The notes under the pieces were generated by a model that searched no databases, was not told the origin of the DNA, and saw only the letters and a list, made by a program, of their open reading frames with translations. A stretch of DNA of 64,000 nucleotides. Source: Variovorax sp. HW608. GTDB lineage: Bacteria > Pseudomonadota > Gammaproteobacteria > Burkholderiales > Burkholderiaceae_C. Position 1 is the first letter of the stretch; each line of letters starts with the position of its first letter. Made by a program: the position numbers and the translations under genes. This document shows, one piece after another, positions 37,505 to 46,582 of the stretch. The stretch lies in assembly GCF_900090195.1 (NCBI RefSeq), contig NZ_LT607803.1:4924229-4988228 (forward strand), given 5' to 3'.

Positions 37505-38059
37505 ATGTCCGAATCCAAGAGCCCCGAATCCACGCTGGCAGAGTCGCCAAACGGGGGGCCGCGCGCCGTCAAGACGTTCTACAAGGCCGAAAACTACCGT
37601 GCGGAGGAGAGCATCGGCTACCTGATGCGGCGCATCATGTCGGCCGTCGGCCAGTCCGTGGAAGCGCTCATGTGCGAACCCGGCAGCCCGACCTATCCGC
37701 AATGGGTGCCGCTGCACAAGCTTCACATGGGGCAGGCGACCACCGTGGCCGAACTGGCGCGCGAGTGCGAACTCGACACCGGCGCCATGACCCGCCTGCT
37801 GGATCGTCTCGAGGCCAAGGGCCTCTGCCGGCGCGTTCGCTCGGTGTCCGACCGCCGTGTGGTCAACATCGAACTCACCGACGAAGGCCGCGCCGCCGCC
37901 AAGCAGGTACCGCATCTGCTCTGCCGCGTGCAGAACGAGCACCTCGCCGGCTTTTCCGACGCGGAATGGGAGCAGCTCAAGAGCTATCTGCGCCGCATTC
38001 TCGATAACGCACAGGCCATCTCGGCCCGCAAAGAAAAAAATGACTCATCTTCTTCCTGA
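37505..38059 (+). CDS. MarR-family transcriptional regulator (EmrR-like)
   Basis: A 184-residue winged-helix regulator. The recognition region is TTVAELARECELDTGAMTRLLDRLEAKGLCRR and the wing is SVSDRRVVNIELTDEG. It probably represses its own operon and the efflux genes behind it, released by the pump's substrates. The N-terminal ~30 residues are a polar extension. If the promoter is right, the mRNA starts at or next to the ATG and is leaderless; a later in-frame Met start cannot be excluded. It overlaps the next gene by 20 bp. Confidence 0.92.
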   Translation: MSESKSPESTLAESPNGGPRAVKTFYKAENYRAEESIGYLMRRIMSAVGQSVEALMCEPGSPTYPQWVPLHKLHMGQATTVAELARECELDTGAMTRLLDRLEAKGLCRRVRSVSDRRVVNIELTDEGRAAAKQVPHLLCRVQNEHLAGFSDAEWEQLKSYLRRILDNAQAISARKEKNDSSSS

Positions 38060-39530
38060 AGGCGCGTTGCGCCGTGCCACTGCGGTGGCGACAGCCGTGT
38101 TCGCGCTGGCGCTGGCCGGTTGCGCCGACATGGGCGGCGCTTCGTCGCAGGCCAAGCTGCGCGATGCCGATTCGCTCGGCCTCACGGCAACGGTGTCGCC
38201 GGCCGCTGCCGCGCCTGCCGCCCCCGCCCTCGACAGCCAATGGTGGCTGGCCTTCGGCGATGCCCAGCTCGATGCGCTGGTCGCAGAGGCGCTGGAAGGC
38301 AACCCGAACCTGCAGGTTGCCCGTGCGCGGCTCGCGCGTGCGCAGGCCGCGGTGTCCGTGGTCCAAGCCAACGACAAGCCCCAGATCAACGGCTCGCTCG
38401 ACCTGACGCGCGAGAAGTTTTCCAACACCTACATCTATCCGTCGCCACTCGGCGGTTCGATCCAGGAGGTCGGCACGCTGCAGCTCTCGGGCAGCTGGGA
38501 GCTCGACTTCTTCGGCAAGAACCGCACCGCGATCGAGGCGGCCATCGGCAGCGCCAATGCCGCCGCGGCGGATGCCGATGCAGCGCGCGTGCTGCTCGCG
38601 AGCAACGTCGCGCGCGGGTACGTGCAGTGGGCGCGACTGCAGGATCGCCTGGCCGTGGCCAACCGCACGCTCGCGCAGCGCGAAGAGACCTACAAGCTCG
38701 TGCGGGACCGCGTTTCCGCCGGCCTCGACACCCGCCTGCAGCTGAAGCAGAGCGAAGGCGGCCTGCCCGAAGCGCGCCAGCAGATCGAATCGCTCAAGGA
38801 GCAGGTCGAGATCGCCCAGCATGCGCTCGACGCGCTGGTCGCCAAGCCGAACGCCACCCAGGGGCTCACCCCGCCGGTGCTCGGCAACATGAAGCCGATC
38901 GCGCTGCAGTCGACGATCCCGGCCGACCTGCTCGGCCGCCGTGCCGACATCGCGGCCGCGCGCTGGCGCGTGGAAGCCGCCGCCAGCGACGTGGCGAATG
39001 CCAAGACGCTGTTCTATCCCAACATCAACCTGGTGGCCTTCGCGGGCTTCCAGAGCATCGGCTTCGACAACCTGCTGAAGTCCGCCAGCCAGCAGTGGGG
39101 CGTCGGTCCCGCGGTGCGTCTGCCGATCTTCGAAGGCGGGCGCCTGCGCGCCAACCTGCGCGGCAAGTCGGCCGACCTCGACACCGCGATCGAAAGCTAC
39201 AACGCCACCGTGATCGATGCGGTGCGCGACGTCGCGGACCAGATCTCCAGCCTGCAGTCGGTCGCGCGCCAGCAGGTGCAGCAACGCGAAGCGCAGGATG
39301 CGGCCGAAGCCGCCTACGACATCGCGGTGCAGCGCTACAGCGCCGGCCTCGGCACCTATCTCGATGTGCTCACGGCGGAAGTGACCGTGCTCGGACAGCG
39401 CCGCGACAGCGTGGACCTCGCTGCGCGCGCCCTCGATTCGCAGGTCGGCCTCGCACGCGCACTGGGCGGCGGCTGGCAGCCTGAAGACGCAAAAACCGCG
39501 GCGGCCGGCTCCGCCACCGCGCACAACTGA
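38040..39530 (+). CDS. Outer-membrane efflux lipoprotein, NodT family
   Basis: A 496-residue TolC-like channel protein. The signal peptide ends in LALAGC, so the mature protein is a lipoprotein. Two OEP repeats follow, with NPNLQVARARLARAQAAV and SWELDFFGKNRTAIEAA as usual hallmarks. It is the outer-membrane partner of the EmrAB-type pump encoded next. The start is inside the marR gene, so translation is coupled. Confidence 0.93.
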   Translation: MTHLLPEGALRRATAVATAVFALALAGCADMGGASSQAKLRDADSLGLTATVSPAAAAPAAPALDSQWWLAFGDAQLDALVAEALEGNPNLQVARARLARAQAAVSVVQANDKPQINGSLDLTREKFSNTYIYPSPLGGSIQEVGTLQLSGSWELDFFGKNRTAIEAAIGSANAAAADADAARVLLASNVARGYVQWARLQDRLAVANRTLAQREETYKLVRDRVSAGLDTRLQLKQSEGGLPEARQQIESLKEQVEIAQHALDALVAKPNATQGLTPPVLGNMKPIALQSTIPADLLGRRADIAAARWRVEAAASDVANAKTLFYPNINLVAFAGFQSIGFDNLLKSASQQWGVGPAVRLPIFEGGRLRANLRGKSADLDTAIESYNATVIDAVRDVADQISSLQSVARQQVQQREAQDAAEAAYDIAVQRYSAGLGTYLDVLTAEVTVLGQRRDSVDLAARALDSQVGLARALGGGWQPEDAKTAAAGSATAHN

Positions 39531-39560
39531 ACAAACGATTCGTACTCGAAAGACATCGCC

Positions 39561-40874
39561 ATGGAAAACAACAGCGCCGCCAACTCCGCCGCTCCGGCCG
39601 GAGCCGCAGCAGAAGCACAGGCTCCGAACAACAAGCGCCGCCGCGCGCTCACCGCGCTGGCCGCGGCCGTGGTGGTCGCCGGTGCCGGCTGGGGCGGGTA
39701 TGAATGGCTCGTCGCCAGCCGCTACGAGTCGACCGACAACGCCTACGTGCAGGGCAACGTGATCCAGATCACGCCGCAGATCGGCGGCACCGTGATGGCG
39801 ATCAATGCCGATGACACGGACTTCGTGAAGGCCGGCCAGCCGCTGGTGCAGCTCGATCCGTCCGATGCCCGCGTGGCGCTCGACCAGGCGGAAGCGGCGC
39901 TGGCCCAGGCGGTTCGGCAGGTCCGCACGCTGTACGTCAACAACGCATCGCTGGCGGCGCAGGTCTCGCTGAAGCAGGCCGACATCGTCCGGGCGCAGAG
40001 CGACATCGCCCGTGCCGAGGACGACCTGAAGCGCCGCCAGGCGCTCGCGGGCGGCGGCGCCGTGTCGAAGGAAGAGCTCAACCACTCCGAAACCGCACTG
40101 GCCAACGCCAAGAGCGCGCTGGCGGCCGCGCAGGCGGGCGTGCTCGCCGCGCGCGAGCAACTGTCGAGCAACCAGTCGCTCACCGAAGGCACGAGCGTCG
40201 AGCAGCACCCGAGCGTGCAGGCCGCCGCGGCCAAGGTGCGCGAGGCCTTCCTCGCAACGCAGCGTGTCGGCATGCCGGCACCGGTCGACGGCTACGTTGC
40301 CAAGCGCACCGTGCAGCTCGGCCAGCGCGTCACCGCCGGCACGCCGATGATGTCGATCGTTCCGCTCAACCAGCTGTGGGTCGACGCCAACTTCAAGGAA
40401 GTGCAACTGCGCAACATCCGCATCGGCCAGCCCGTGAAGCTGACCGCCGACCTGTACGGCAAGAAGGTCGAGTACACCGGCCACGTGCAGGGCCTGGGCG
40501 TCGGTACCGGTGCGGCCTTCGCGCTGCTGCCGGCGCAGAACGCGACCGGCAACTGGATCAAGGTGGTGCAGCGCGTGCCGGTCCGCATCGCGCTGGACGC
40601 CGAGCAGCTCAAGGCCAATCCGCTGCGCGTGGGTCTGTCGATGGACGCCGAGATCGACGTGCGCGAGAAGGGCGGCAAGATGCTCGCCGATGCACCGCGC
40701 GGCGAGGCGGCGGCCGCACAGACGCAGGTCTACAGCCAGCTCGAGCGCGGCGCCGATGCCGAAGTGCAGCGCATCATCGCCGCGAACCTCGGCCACGAAG
40801 TCCCGCAGAAGGCGCCGGCTTCGAACGGCACCAAGTCGGCAGCGCCATCGGCGTCGGTGGCCCAGCCGGGCTGA
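39561..40874 (+). CDS. emrA: Membrane fusion protein, EmrA/HlyD family
   Basis: A 437-residue periplasmic adaptor. It has one N-terminal membrane helix (AAAVVVAGAGWGGYEWL), a biotinyl-lipoyl half-motif (NAYVQGNVIQITPQIGGTV), a coiled-coil hairpin (about 110-220) and a second half-motif (PVDGYVAKRTVQLGQRVTAG). It links the inner-membrane EmrB pump to the NodT channel. The C-terminal Ala/Ser-rich tail is unusual but harmless. It starts 30 bp after the channel gene. Confidence 0.94.
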   Translation: MENNSAANSAAPAGAAAEAQAPNNKRRRALTALAAAVVVAGAGWGGYEWLVASRYESTDNAYVQGNVIQITPQIGGTVMAINADDTDFVKAGQPLVQLDPSDARVALDQAEAALAQAVRQVRTLYVNNASLAAQVSLKQADIVRAQSDIARAEDDLKRRQALAGGGAVSKEELNHSETALANAKSALAAAQAGVLAAREQLSSNQSLTEGTSVEQHPSVQAAAAKVREAFLATQRVGMPAPVDGYVAKRTVQLGQRVTAGTPMMSIVPLNQLWVDANFKEVQLRNIRIGQPVKLTADLYGKKVEYTGHVQGLGVGTGAAFALLPAQNATGNWIKVVQRVPVRIALDAEQLKANPLRVGLSMDAEIDVREKGGKMLADAPRGEAAAAQTQVYSQLERGADAEVQRIIAANLGHEVPQKAPASNGTKSAAPSASVAQPG

Positions 40875-40892
40875 TCGACCGAGCTTCGCGCC

Positions 40893-42452
40893 ATGTCGAA
40901 CGCCGCTGCACCGCAGCCGCTCCCGCCGCTCGAAGGTTCCGCACGCACGTGGGGAACCATCGCGCTGTCGGCCGCGACCTTCATGAACGTGCTCGACACT
41001 TCGATTGCGAACGTGTCGCTGCCGGCGATCTCCGGCGACCTCGGCGTCAGCTCCACGCAGGGCACCTGGGTCATCACGAGTTTCGCGGTGGCCAATGCCA
41101 TCGCGGTGCCGCTCACGGGCTGGCTCACGCAGCGCTTCGGGCAGGTGCGCCTGTTCATGGCGAGCGTGCTCCTGTTCATCATCAGCTCGTGGCTGTGCGG
41201 CCTCGCGCCCAACATGACGATGCTGATCGCCTTCCGCGCGCTGCAGGGCTTCGTCGCGGGGCCGATGATCCCGCTGTCGCAGACGCTCCTGCTGTCGAGC
41301 TATCCGCGCGCCAAGGCGGGTCTCGCGATGGCGATGTGGTCGATGACCACGCTGGTCGCGCCGGTGATGGGGCCGCTGCTCGGCGGCTGGATCACCGACA
41401 ACATCTCGTGGCCTTGGATCTTCTACATCAACATCCCCGTGGGCCTTCTCGCAGCCGGGATCACCTGGGCGATCTATCACAAGCGTGAAAGCGCGACGCG
41501 CAAGGTGCCGATCGACGGCATCGGCCTCGCGCTGCTGGTGCTGTGGGTGGGTTCGCTGCAGCTCATGCTCGACAAGGGCAAGGAGCTCGACTGGTTCCAC
41601 TCCGCCCAGATCGTGACGCTGGCCGTGGTCGCGGGCGTGGGCTTCGCCTTCTTCCTGGTCTGGGAACTCACCGACAAGCATCCGGTGGTCGACCTGTCGC
41701 TCTTCAAGCGCCGCAACTTCTGGTCCGGCGCATTCGCGACCGCGGTGGCCTACGGGCTCTTCTTCGGCAACGTGGTGATCCTGCCGCTGTGGCTGCAGCA
41801 GTACATGGGCTACACCGCCACGCAGGCGGGGATGATCATGGCGCCGGTGGGCCTGCTGGCGATCTTCTTCTCGCCGATCGTCGGCATGACGGTGGGGAAG
41901 GTCGATCCGCGGCGCTACGCGACCTTCTCGTTCCTGGTCTTCGCGCTGGTGCTGTGGATGCGTTCCAACTTCAACACCCAGGCGGACTTCTGGACCATCA
42001 TGATCCCGACCGTCATCCAGGGCGTGGCGATGGCGTTCTTCTTCATCCCGCTGGTGACGATCACGCTGTCGGGCCTGTCTCCGGACCGTATCCCGGCCGC
42101 GTCGGGCCTGTCGAACTTCCTGCGCATCACGGCGGGCGCCATCGGCACCTCGACCGCGACCACGCTGTGGGAGAACCGGGCGGCGCTGCATCACGCGCAA
42201 CTGGTCGAGGCGGTCAACCAGGGCAGCACGGCCGCGAGCGGCGCGATCGCCAACCTGGGCAGTGCCGGCTTCACGGCCGAGCAGGTGCTGGGGCAGATCA
42301 ATCGCCTGGTCGATCAGCAGGCCTTCATGCTCGCGTCGAGCGACGTGTTCTACGGCTCGGCCGTCCTGTTCCTGCTGCTGATCCCGCTGGTGTGGCTGGC
42401 GAAGCCGGCACGCGGCGGCGGCTCATCCGACGCTGCTGCAGGCGCACACTGA
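40893..42452 (+). CDS. emrB: Multidrug MFS transporter, DHA2 family (EmrB-like)
   Basis: A 519-residue, 14-helix drug:proton antiporter. Motif C-like LDTSIANVSLPAISGDLGVS, motif A-like GWLTQRFGQVRLF and GALAMTAGM-type sequence (here WSMTTLVAPVMGPLLGGWI) are visible. It exports hydrophobic or uncoupler-like compounds with EmrA and the NodT channel. It closes the MarR operon; 179 bp with no recognisable gene or terminator follow. Confidence 0.94.
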   Translation: MSNAAAPQPLPPLEGSARTWGTIALSAATFMNVLDTSIANVSLPAISGDLGVSSTQGTWVITSFAVANAIAVPLTGWLTQRFGQVRLFMASVLLFIISSWLCGLAPNMTMLIAFRALQGFVAGPMIPLSQTLLLSSYPRAKAGLAMAMWSMTTLVAPVMGPLLGGWITDNISWPWIFYINIPVGLLAAGITWAIYHKRESATRKVPIDGIGLALLVLWVGSLQLMLDKGKELDWFHSAQIVTLAVVAGVGFAFFLVWELTDKHPVVDLSLFKRRNFWSGAFATAVAYGLFFGNVVILPLWLQQYMGYTATQAGMIMAPVGLLAIFFSPIVGMTVGKVDPRRYATFSFLVFALVLWMRSNFNTQADFWTIMIPTVIQGVAMAFFFIPLVTITLSGLSPDRIPAASGLSNFLRITAGAIGTSTATTLWENRAALHHAQLVEAVNQGSTAASGAIANLGSAGFTAEQVLGQINRLVDQQAFMLASSDVFYGSAVLFLLLIPLVWLAKPARGGGSSDAAAGAH

Positions 42453-42631
42453 CTGGGCTCACCCTAGGCTTCGCGCGGCTGGTTCGAGTGCCGCAGCGCA
42501 GCATAGGCATTTGCCCCAGTAGGCAGGTTTGTTACGCCTGCGAACAATGCGTTCCGCACGGCCATGGTGGCGTGCGCAAACATGGATCGCATGACCGACT
42601 ATTTCTGCCAGCTCAAGGGCGCAATCGCGAG

Positions 42632-43402
42632 ATGACCGACATCATTCTCGAAACGCGCAAGCTCACCAAGGAATTCAAGGGCTTCACCGCAGTCAGCAAG
42701 GTGGATCTGTCGGTCGTCCGCGGATCGATCCATGCCTTGATCGGACCGAACGGCGCGGGCAAGACGACCTGCTTCAACCTGCTGACCAAGTTCCTCGAGC
42801 CGACCTCGGGCACGATCCTGTTCAACGACACGGACATCACGAGCGAGCGGCCGGCGCAGATCGCGCGCCGCGGGATCATCCGCTCGTTCCAGATCTCCGC
42901 GGTATTCCCGCACCTGACCCTGCTCGAGAACGTGCGCCTCGGATTGCAGCGCGCGCTCGGCACCTCCTACCACTTCTGGAAGAGCGAGAAGTCGCTGACG
43001 CCGCTCAATGCACGGGCGCGCGAGCTGCTCGCGCAGGTCGGCCTGGAAGACCTTGCCGACGAGCTCACCGTCAACCTGCCCTACGGCCGCAAGCGCGCGC
43101 TCGAAATCGCGACCACGCTCGCCATGGAGCCCGAGCTGATGCTGCTCGACGAGCCCACGCAGGGCATGGGCCACGAAGACGTGCATCGCGTGGCCGAACT
43201 CATCAAGCGCGTGTCGGCCGGCCGCACCATCCTGATGGTGGAGCACAACATGAGCGTGGTCTCGACCATCGCCGACAAGATCACGGTGCTGCAGCGCGGT
43301 GCGGTGCTCGCCGAAGGACCGTATGCCGAGGTCTCCCGCAATCCGCAGGTGATGGAAGCCTACATGGGCACCACCGAAGGCCAGCTGCAGGGAGCCCACT
43401 GA
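42632..43402 (+). CDS. livG: Branched-chain amino acid-type ABC transporter ATP-binding protein (LivG)
   Basis: A 256-residue ATPase with Walker A GPNGAGKTTCFNLLTKF, signature LPYGRKRALEIATTLA and Walker B LMLLDEPTQGMG. It energises the importer with LivF, LivH and LivM. The ATG at 42632 gives the usual LivG N-terminus; the longer frame upstream overlaps emrB antiparallel coding and is discarded. It opens the livGF-SBP-SBP-livHM cluster; livF starts 1 bp later. Confidence 0.93.
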   Translation: MTDIILETRKLTKEFKGFTAVSKVDLSVVRGSIHALIGPNGAGKTTCFNLLTKFLEPTSGTILFNDTDITSERPAQIARRGIIRSFQISAVFPHLTLLENVRLGLQRALGTSYHFWKSEKSLTPLNARARELLAQVGLEDLADELTVNLPYGRKRALEIATTLAMEPELMLLDEPTQGMGHEDVHRVAELIKRVSAGRTILMVEHNMSVVSTIADKITVLQRGAVLAEGPYAEVSRNPQVMEAYMGTTEGQLQGAH

Positions 43403-43403
43403 C

Positions 43404-44114
43404 ATGCCGACACCTGCACTCGAAATCAGCGGCCTGCAGGCCTGGTACGGCGAGTCGCACGTGCTGCACGGCGTCGACATGGTGGTGCAGCCCGGCGAGG
43501 TCGTCACCTTGCTGGGGCGCAACGGTGCCGGACGCACCACGACCATGCGCGCGATCCTCGGCCTGACCGGTGCGCGCAAGGGCAGCATCAAGGTCAATGG
43601 CCACGAGACGATCCACCTGCCCACGCACCGCATCGCGCACTACGGCATCGGCTACTGCCCGGAGGAGCGCGGCATCTTCGCGAGCCTCTCGTGCGAGGAG
43701 AACCTCTTGCTTCCGCCGCCGCTGAAGGGCAGCGACAAGGGCATGTCGGTGGACGAGATCTACGCGATGTTCCCGAACCTCGCCGAGCGCCGGCACAGCC
43801 AGGGCACGCGCCTGTCGGGCGGCGAACAGCAGATGCTCGCCGTCGGCCGCATCCTGCGCACCGGCGCCAGGCTGCTGCTGCTCGACGAAATCTCCGAAGG
43901 GCTGGCGCCGGTCATCGTGCAGGCGCTGGCGCGGATGATCCACACCCTGCGCGGCAAGGGCTATACCGTGGTGATGGTCGAGCAGAACTTCCGCTTCGCC
44001 GCGCCGCTCGCCGACCGCTTCTACGTGATGGAACACGGCCGCATGGTCGAGGCCTTCGGCGCGGCCGAGCTCGACGCCAAGATGCCGGTGCTGAACGAAC
44101 TGCTGGGCGTCTGA
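43404..44114 (+). CDS. livF: Branched-chain amino acid-type ABC transporter ATP-binding protein (LivF), Walker A with Arg
   Basis: A 236-residue ATPase of LivF type. The Walker A reads GRNGAGRTTT, with arginine (codon CGC) where lysine is almost universal. The signature RLSGGEQQMLAVGRIL, Walker B LLLLDEISEGLAP and H-loop histidine region VMVEQNF (Gln-rich, typical of LivF) are present. It pairs with LivG. The Arg may be a lineage feature; I recall it in related Burkholderiales proteins but cannot check. Confidence 0.92.
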   Translation: MPTPALEISGLQAWYGESHVLHGVDMVVQPGEVVTLLGRNGAGRTTTMRAILGLTGARKGSIKVNGHETIHLPTHRIAHYGIGYCPEERGIFASLSCEENLLLPPPLKGSDKGMSVDEIYAMFPNLAERRHSQGTRLSGGEQQMLAVGRILRTGARLLLLDEISEGLAPVIVQALARMIHTLRGKGYTVVMVEQNFRFAAPLADRFYVMEHGRMVEAFGAAELDAKMPVLNELLGV

Positions 44115-44147
44115 TCCCAATCCCTTTCTGACTGGATGGAGCCAATC

Positions 44148-45341
44148 ATGAAGACCTCTCTCTCCGCACTGTCGATCGCCGTGGCCGCACTGGCCCTCGC
44201 ATCCGGCGCCCACGCGCAGGAAAAAGTGAAGATCGGTTTTGTCACCGACATGTCGAGCCTCTACGCCGACATTGAGGGCAAGAACGGCGCGCTCGCGATC
44301 CAGATGGCCATCGACGACTTCGGTGGCAAGGCACTGGGCCAGCCGATCGAGCTCGTCACGGCCGATCACCAGAACAAGGCCGATATCGCCGCCTCGAAGG
44401 CGCGCGAATGGATCGACACCGAGGGCGTGACGATGGTCTTCGGCGGCACCAACTCCGGCACCGCGCTCGCGACCGCGAAGGTGGCGCAGGAGAAGAAGCG
44501 CGTGTACTTCAACAACGGCGCCGCCACCTCCGCGCTGACCAACGAGCAGTGCAGCCCCTACACCGTGCACTACGCCTATGACACCGTCGCGCTCGCCAAG
44601 GCCACCGGCGGCGCGGTGGTCGAACGCGGCGGCAAGAGCTGGTTCTTCCTGACGGCCGACTACGCTTTCGGCCATGCACTCGAAGCCGACACCGCCAAGG
44701 TGGTGAAGGAGAAGGGCGGCACCGTGGTCGGCAGCGTCAAGCATCCTCTCAATGCATCGGACTTCTCGTCGTTCCTGCTGCAGGCGCAGAACTCCAAGGC
44801 GCAGATCCTCGGCCTCGCGAATGCGGGCGGCGACACGATCAACGCGATCAAGGCCGCCAAGGAATTCGGCATCGGCAAGAACATGAAGACCGCCGGCCTG
44901 CTGATCTTCCTGAGCGACATCCATAGCCTGGGCCTGAAGAACACCGAAGGCCTGCTGCACACCACGAGCTGGTACTGGGACCTGAATGACGACTCGCGCA
45001 AGTGGTCCAAGCGTTTCTTCGACAAGACCAAGCGCATGCCCACCGACATCCAGGCGGCGGACTACTCGGCCACGATGACCTACCTGAAGGCGGTGCAGGC
45101 GGCCAAGACCACCGATGCCGACAAGGTGATGGCGGAGCTCAAGAAGATGCCGGTCGACGACTTCTACGCCAAGGGCCAGATCCGCGCCGATGGCCGCTTC
45201 GTGCACGACATGTACCTCGTCGAAGTGAAGACGCCGGCCGAATCGAAGCAGCCGTGGGATTACCTGAAGGTCATCACCAAGCTGCCGGGCGACCAGGTCT
45301 TCACCGCCAAGGCCGACTCCAAGTGCGCCCTCTGGAAATGA
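44148..45341 (+). CDS. ABC transporter substrate-binding protein, type I (copy 1 of tandem pair)
   Basis: A 397-residue protein with a Sec signal cut after AHA-Q and a mature start EKVKIGFVTDMSSLYADIEG. It belongs to the amino-acid/aromatic-binding type I family. The ATG at 44148 has TGGAG eight bases upstream; an ATG at 44136 is too close to that site. By eye the mature protein is about 85% identical to the next gene product. The ligand is unknown. Confidence 0.92.
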   Translation: MKTSLSALSIAVAALALASGAHAQEKVKIGFVTDMSSLYADIEGKNGALAIQMAIDDFGGKALGQPIELVTADHQNKADIAASKAREWIDTEGVTMVFGGTNSGTALATAKVAQEKKRVYFNNGAATSALTNEQCSPYTVHYAYDTVALAKATGGAVVERGGKSWFFLTADYAFGHALEADTAKVVKEKGGTVVGSVKHPLNASDFSSFLLQAQNSKAQILGLANAGGDTINAIKAAKEFGIGKNMKTAGLLIFLSDIHSLGLKNTEGLLHTTSWYWDLNDDSRKWSKRFFDKTKRMPTDIQAADYSATMTYLKAVQAAKTTDADKVMAELKKMPVDDFYAKGQIRADGRFVHDMYLVEVKTPAESKQPWDYLKVITKLPGDQVFTAKADSKCALWK

Positions 45342-45378
45342 CACCGCCCCTTTCTTTGTCCAACAACCCACCCAGAAC

Positions 45379-46572
45379 ATGAAAAAGACCCTCGCACTCT
45401 CCGCCGTCTCTCTCGCCATCGCGCTCGCGGCAGGCGCTGCCCAGGCCGAGGACAAGGTCAAGATCGGCTTCATCACCGACATGTCGAGCCTCTACGCGGA
45501 CGTCGAGGGCAAGGCCGGCGCGACCGCCATCCAGATGGCGATCGACGACTTCGGCGGCAAGGTCAACGGCATGCCGATCGAACTCGTCACGGCCGATCAC
45601 CAGAACAAGGCCGACATCGCCGCCTCGAAGGCGCGCGAGTGGATCGACACCGAGAACCTCACGATGCTGTTCGGCGGCACCAACTCGGGCACAGGCCTCG
45701 CGATGGCGAAGGTCGCGCAGGAAAAAAAGCGCGTCTTCATGGTCAACGGCGCCGGCACCTCGGCGCTGACCAACGAGCAGTGCAGCCCCTACACCGTGCA
45801 CTACGCCTACGACACCGTCGCGCTTGCCAAGGGCACCGGCAGTGCGGTCGTGGCCAACGGCGGCAAAAGCTGGTTCTTCCTGACGGCCGACTATGCCTTC
45901 GGCCAGGCGCTCGAAGCCGACACGACCAAGGTCGTGAAGGAGAAGGGCGGCACCGTGTTGGGTAGCGTCAAGCATCCGCTCAACGCGTCGGACTTCTCGT
46001 CGTTCCTGCTGCAGGCGCAGAACTCCAAGGCGCAGATCCTCGGCCTGGCCAATGCAAGCGGCGACACGATCAACGCGATCAAGGCCGCCAAGGAATTCGG
46101 CATCACCAAGAACATGAAGTTGGCCGGGCTGCTGGTCTTCATCACCGACGTGCACAGCCTGGGCCTGAAGAACACCGAAGGCCTGCTGCTCACCACCAGC
46201 TGGGACTGGAACCTGAACGACCAGACGCGCGCCTTCGGCAAGAAGTTCTTCGACAAGATCAAGCGCATGCCCACCGACATCCAGGCCGCCGACTACTCGG
46301 CCACGATGACCTACCTGAAGGCGGTGCAAGCGGCCAAGAGCACGGATGCCGACAAGGTGATGGCGGAGATGAAGAAGACCCCGGTCAACGACTTCTATGC
46401 CAAGGGCCAGATCCGCGCCGACGGCCGCTTCGTGCACGACATGTACCTCGTGCAAGTGAAGTCGCCGGCCGAATCGAGCCAGCCGTGGGACTACTACAAG
46501 GTCGTCGCCAAGCTGCCGGGCGAAGAGGTCTTCACGACCAAGGCCGAGTCCAAGTGCGCCATCTGGAAGTAA
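45379..46572 (+). CDS. ABC transporter substrate-binding protein, type I (copy 2 of tandem pair)
   Basis: A 397-residue paralogue of the preceding protein, with its own signal peptide (ending AAQA-EDKVKIGF). Differences from copy 1 cluster in short patches (such as FNNGAATSA versus MVNGAGTSA and TTSWYWDLNDD versus TTSWDWNLNDQ), which could change the ligand. It lies 37 bp after copy 1 and just before livH. Tandem binding proteins for one importer widen substrate range in other systems (known); here that is inference. Confidence 0.92.
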   Translation: MKKTLALSAVSLAIALAAGAAQAEDKVKIGFITDMSSLYADVEGKAGATAIQMAIDDFGGKVNGMPIELVTADHQNKADIAASKAREWIDTENLTMLFGGTNSGTGLAMAKVAQEKKRVFMVNGAGTSALTNEQCSPYTVHYAYDTVALAKGTGSAVVANGGKSWFFLTADYAFGQALEADTTKVVKEKGGTVLGSVKHPLNASDFSSFLLQAQNSKAQILGLANASGDTINAIKAAKEFGITKNMKLAGLLVFITDVHSLGLKNTEGLLLTTSWDWNLNDQTRAFGKKFFDKIKRMPTDIQAADYSATMTYLKAVQAAKSTDADKVMAEMKKTPVNDFYAKGQIRADGRFVHDMYLVQVKSPAESSQPWDYYKVVAKLPGEEVFTTKAESKCAIWK

Positions 46573-46582
46573 TCGCCGGTTC

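Noticed and set aside
37977..42200. A 1407-codon open frame on the minus strand across the emr operon
   Set aside because: It is antisense to three well-supported genes (NodT-type channel, emrA, emrB). Its composition (Arg/His/Asp/Gln-rich) is what GC-rich antisense frames give.
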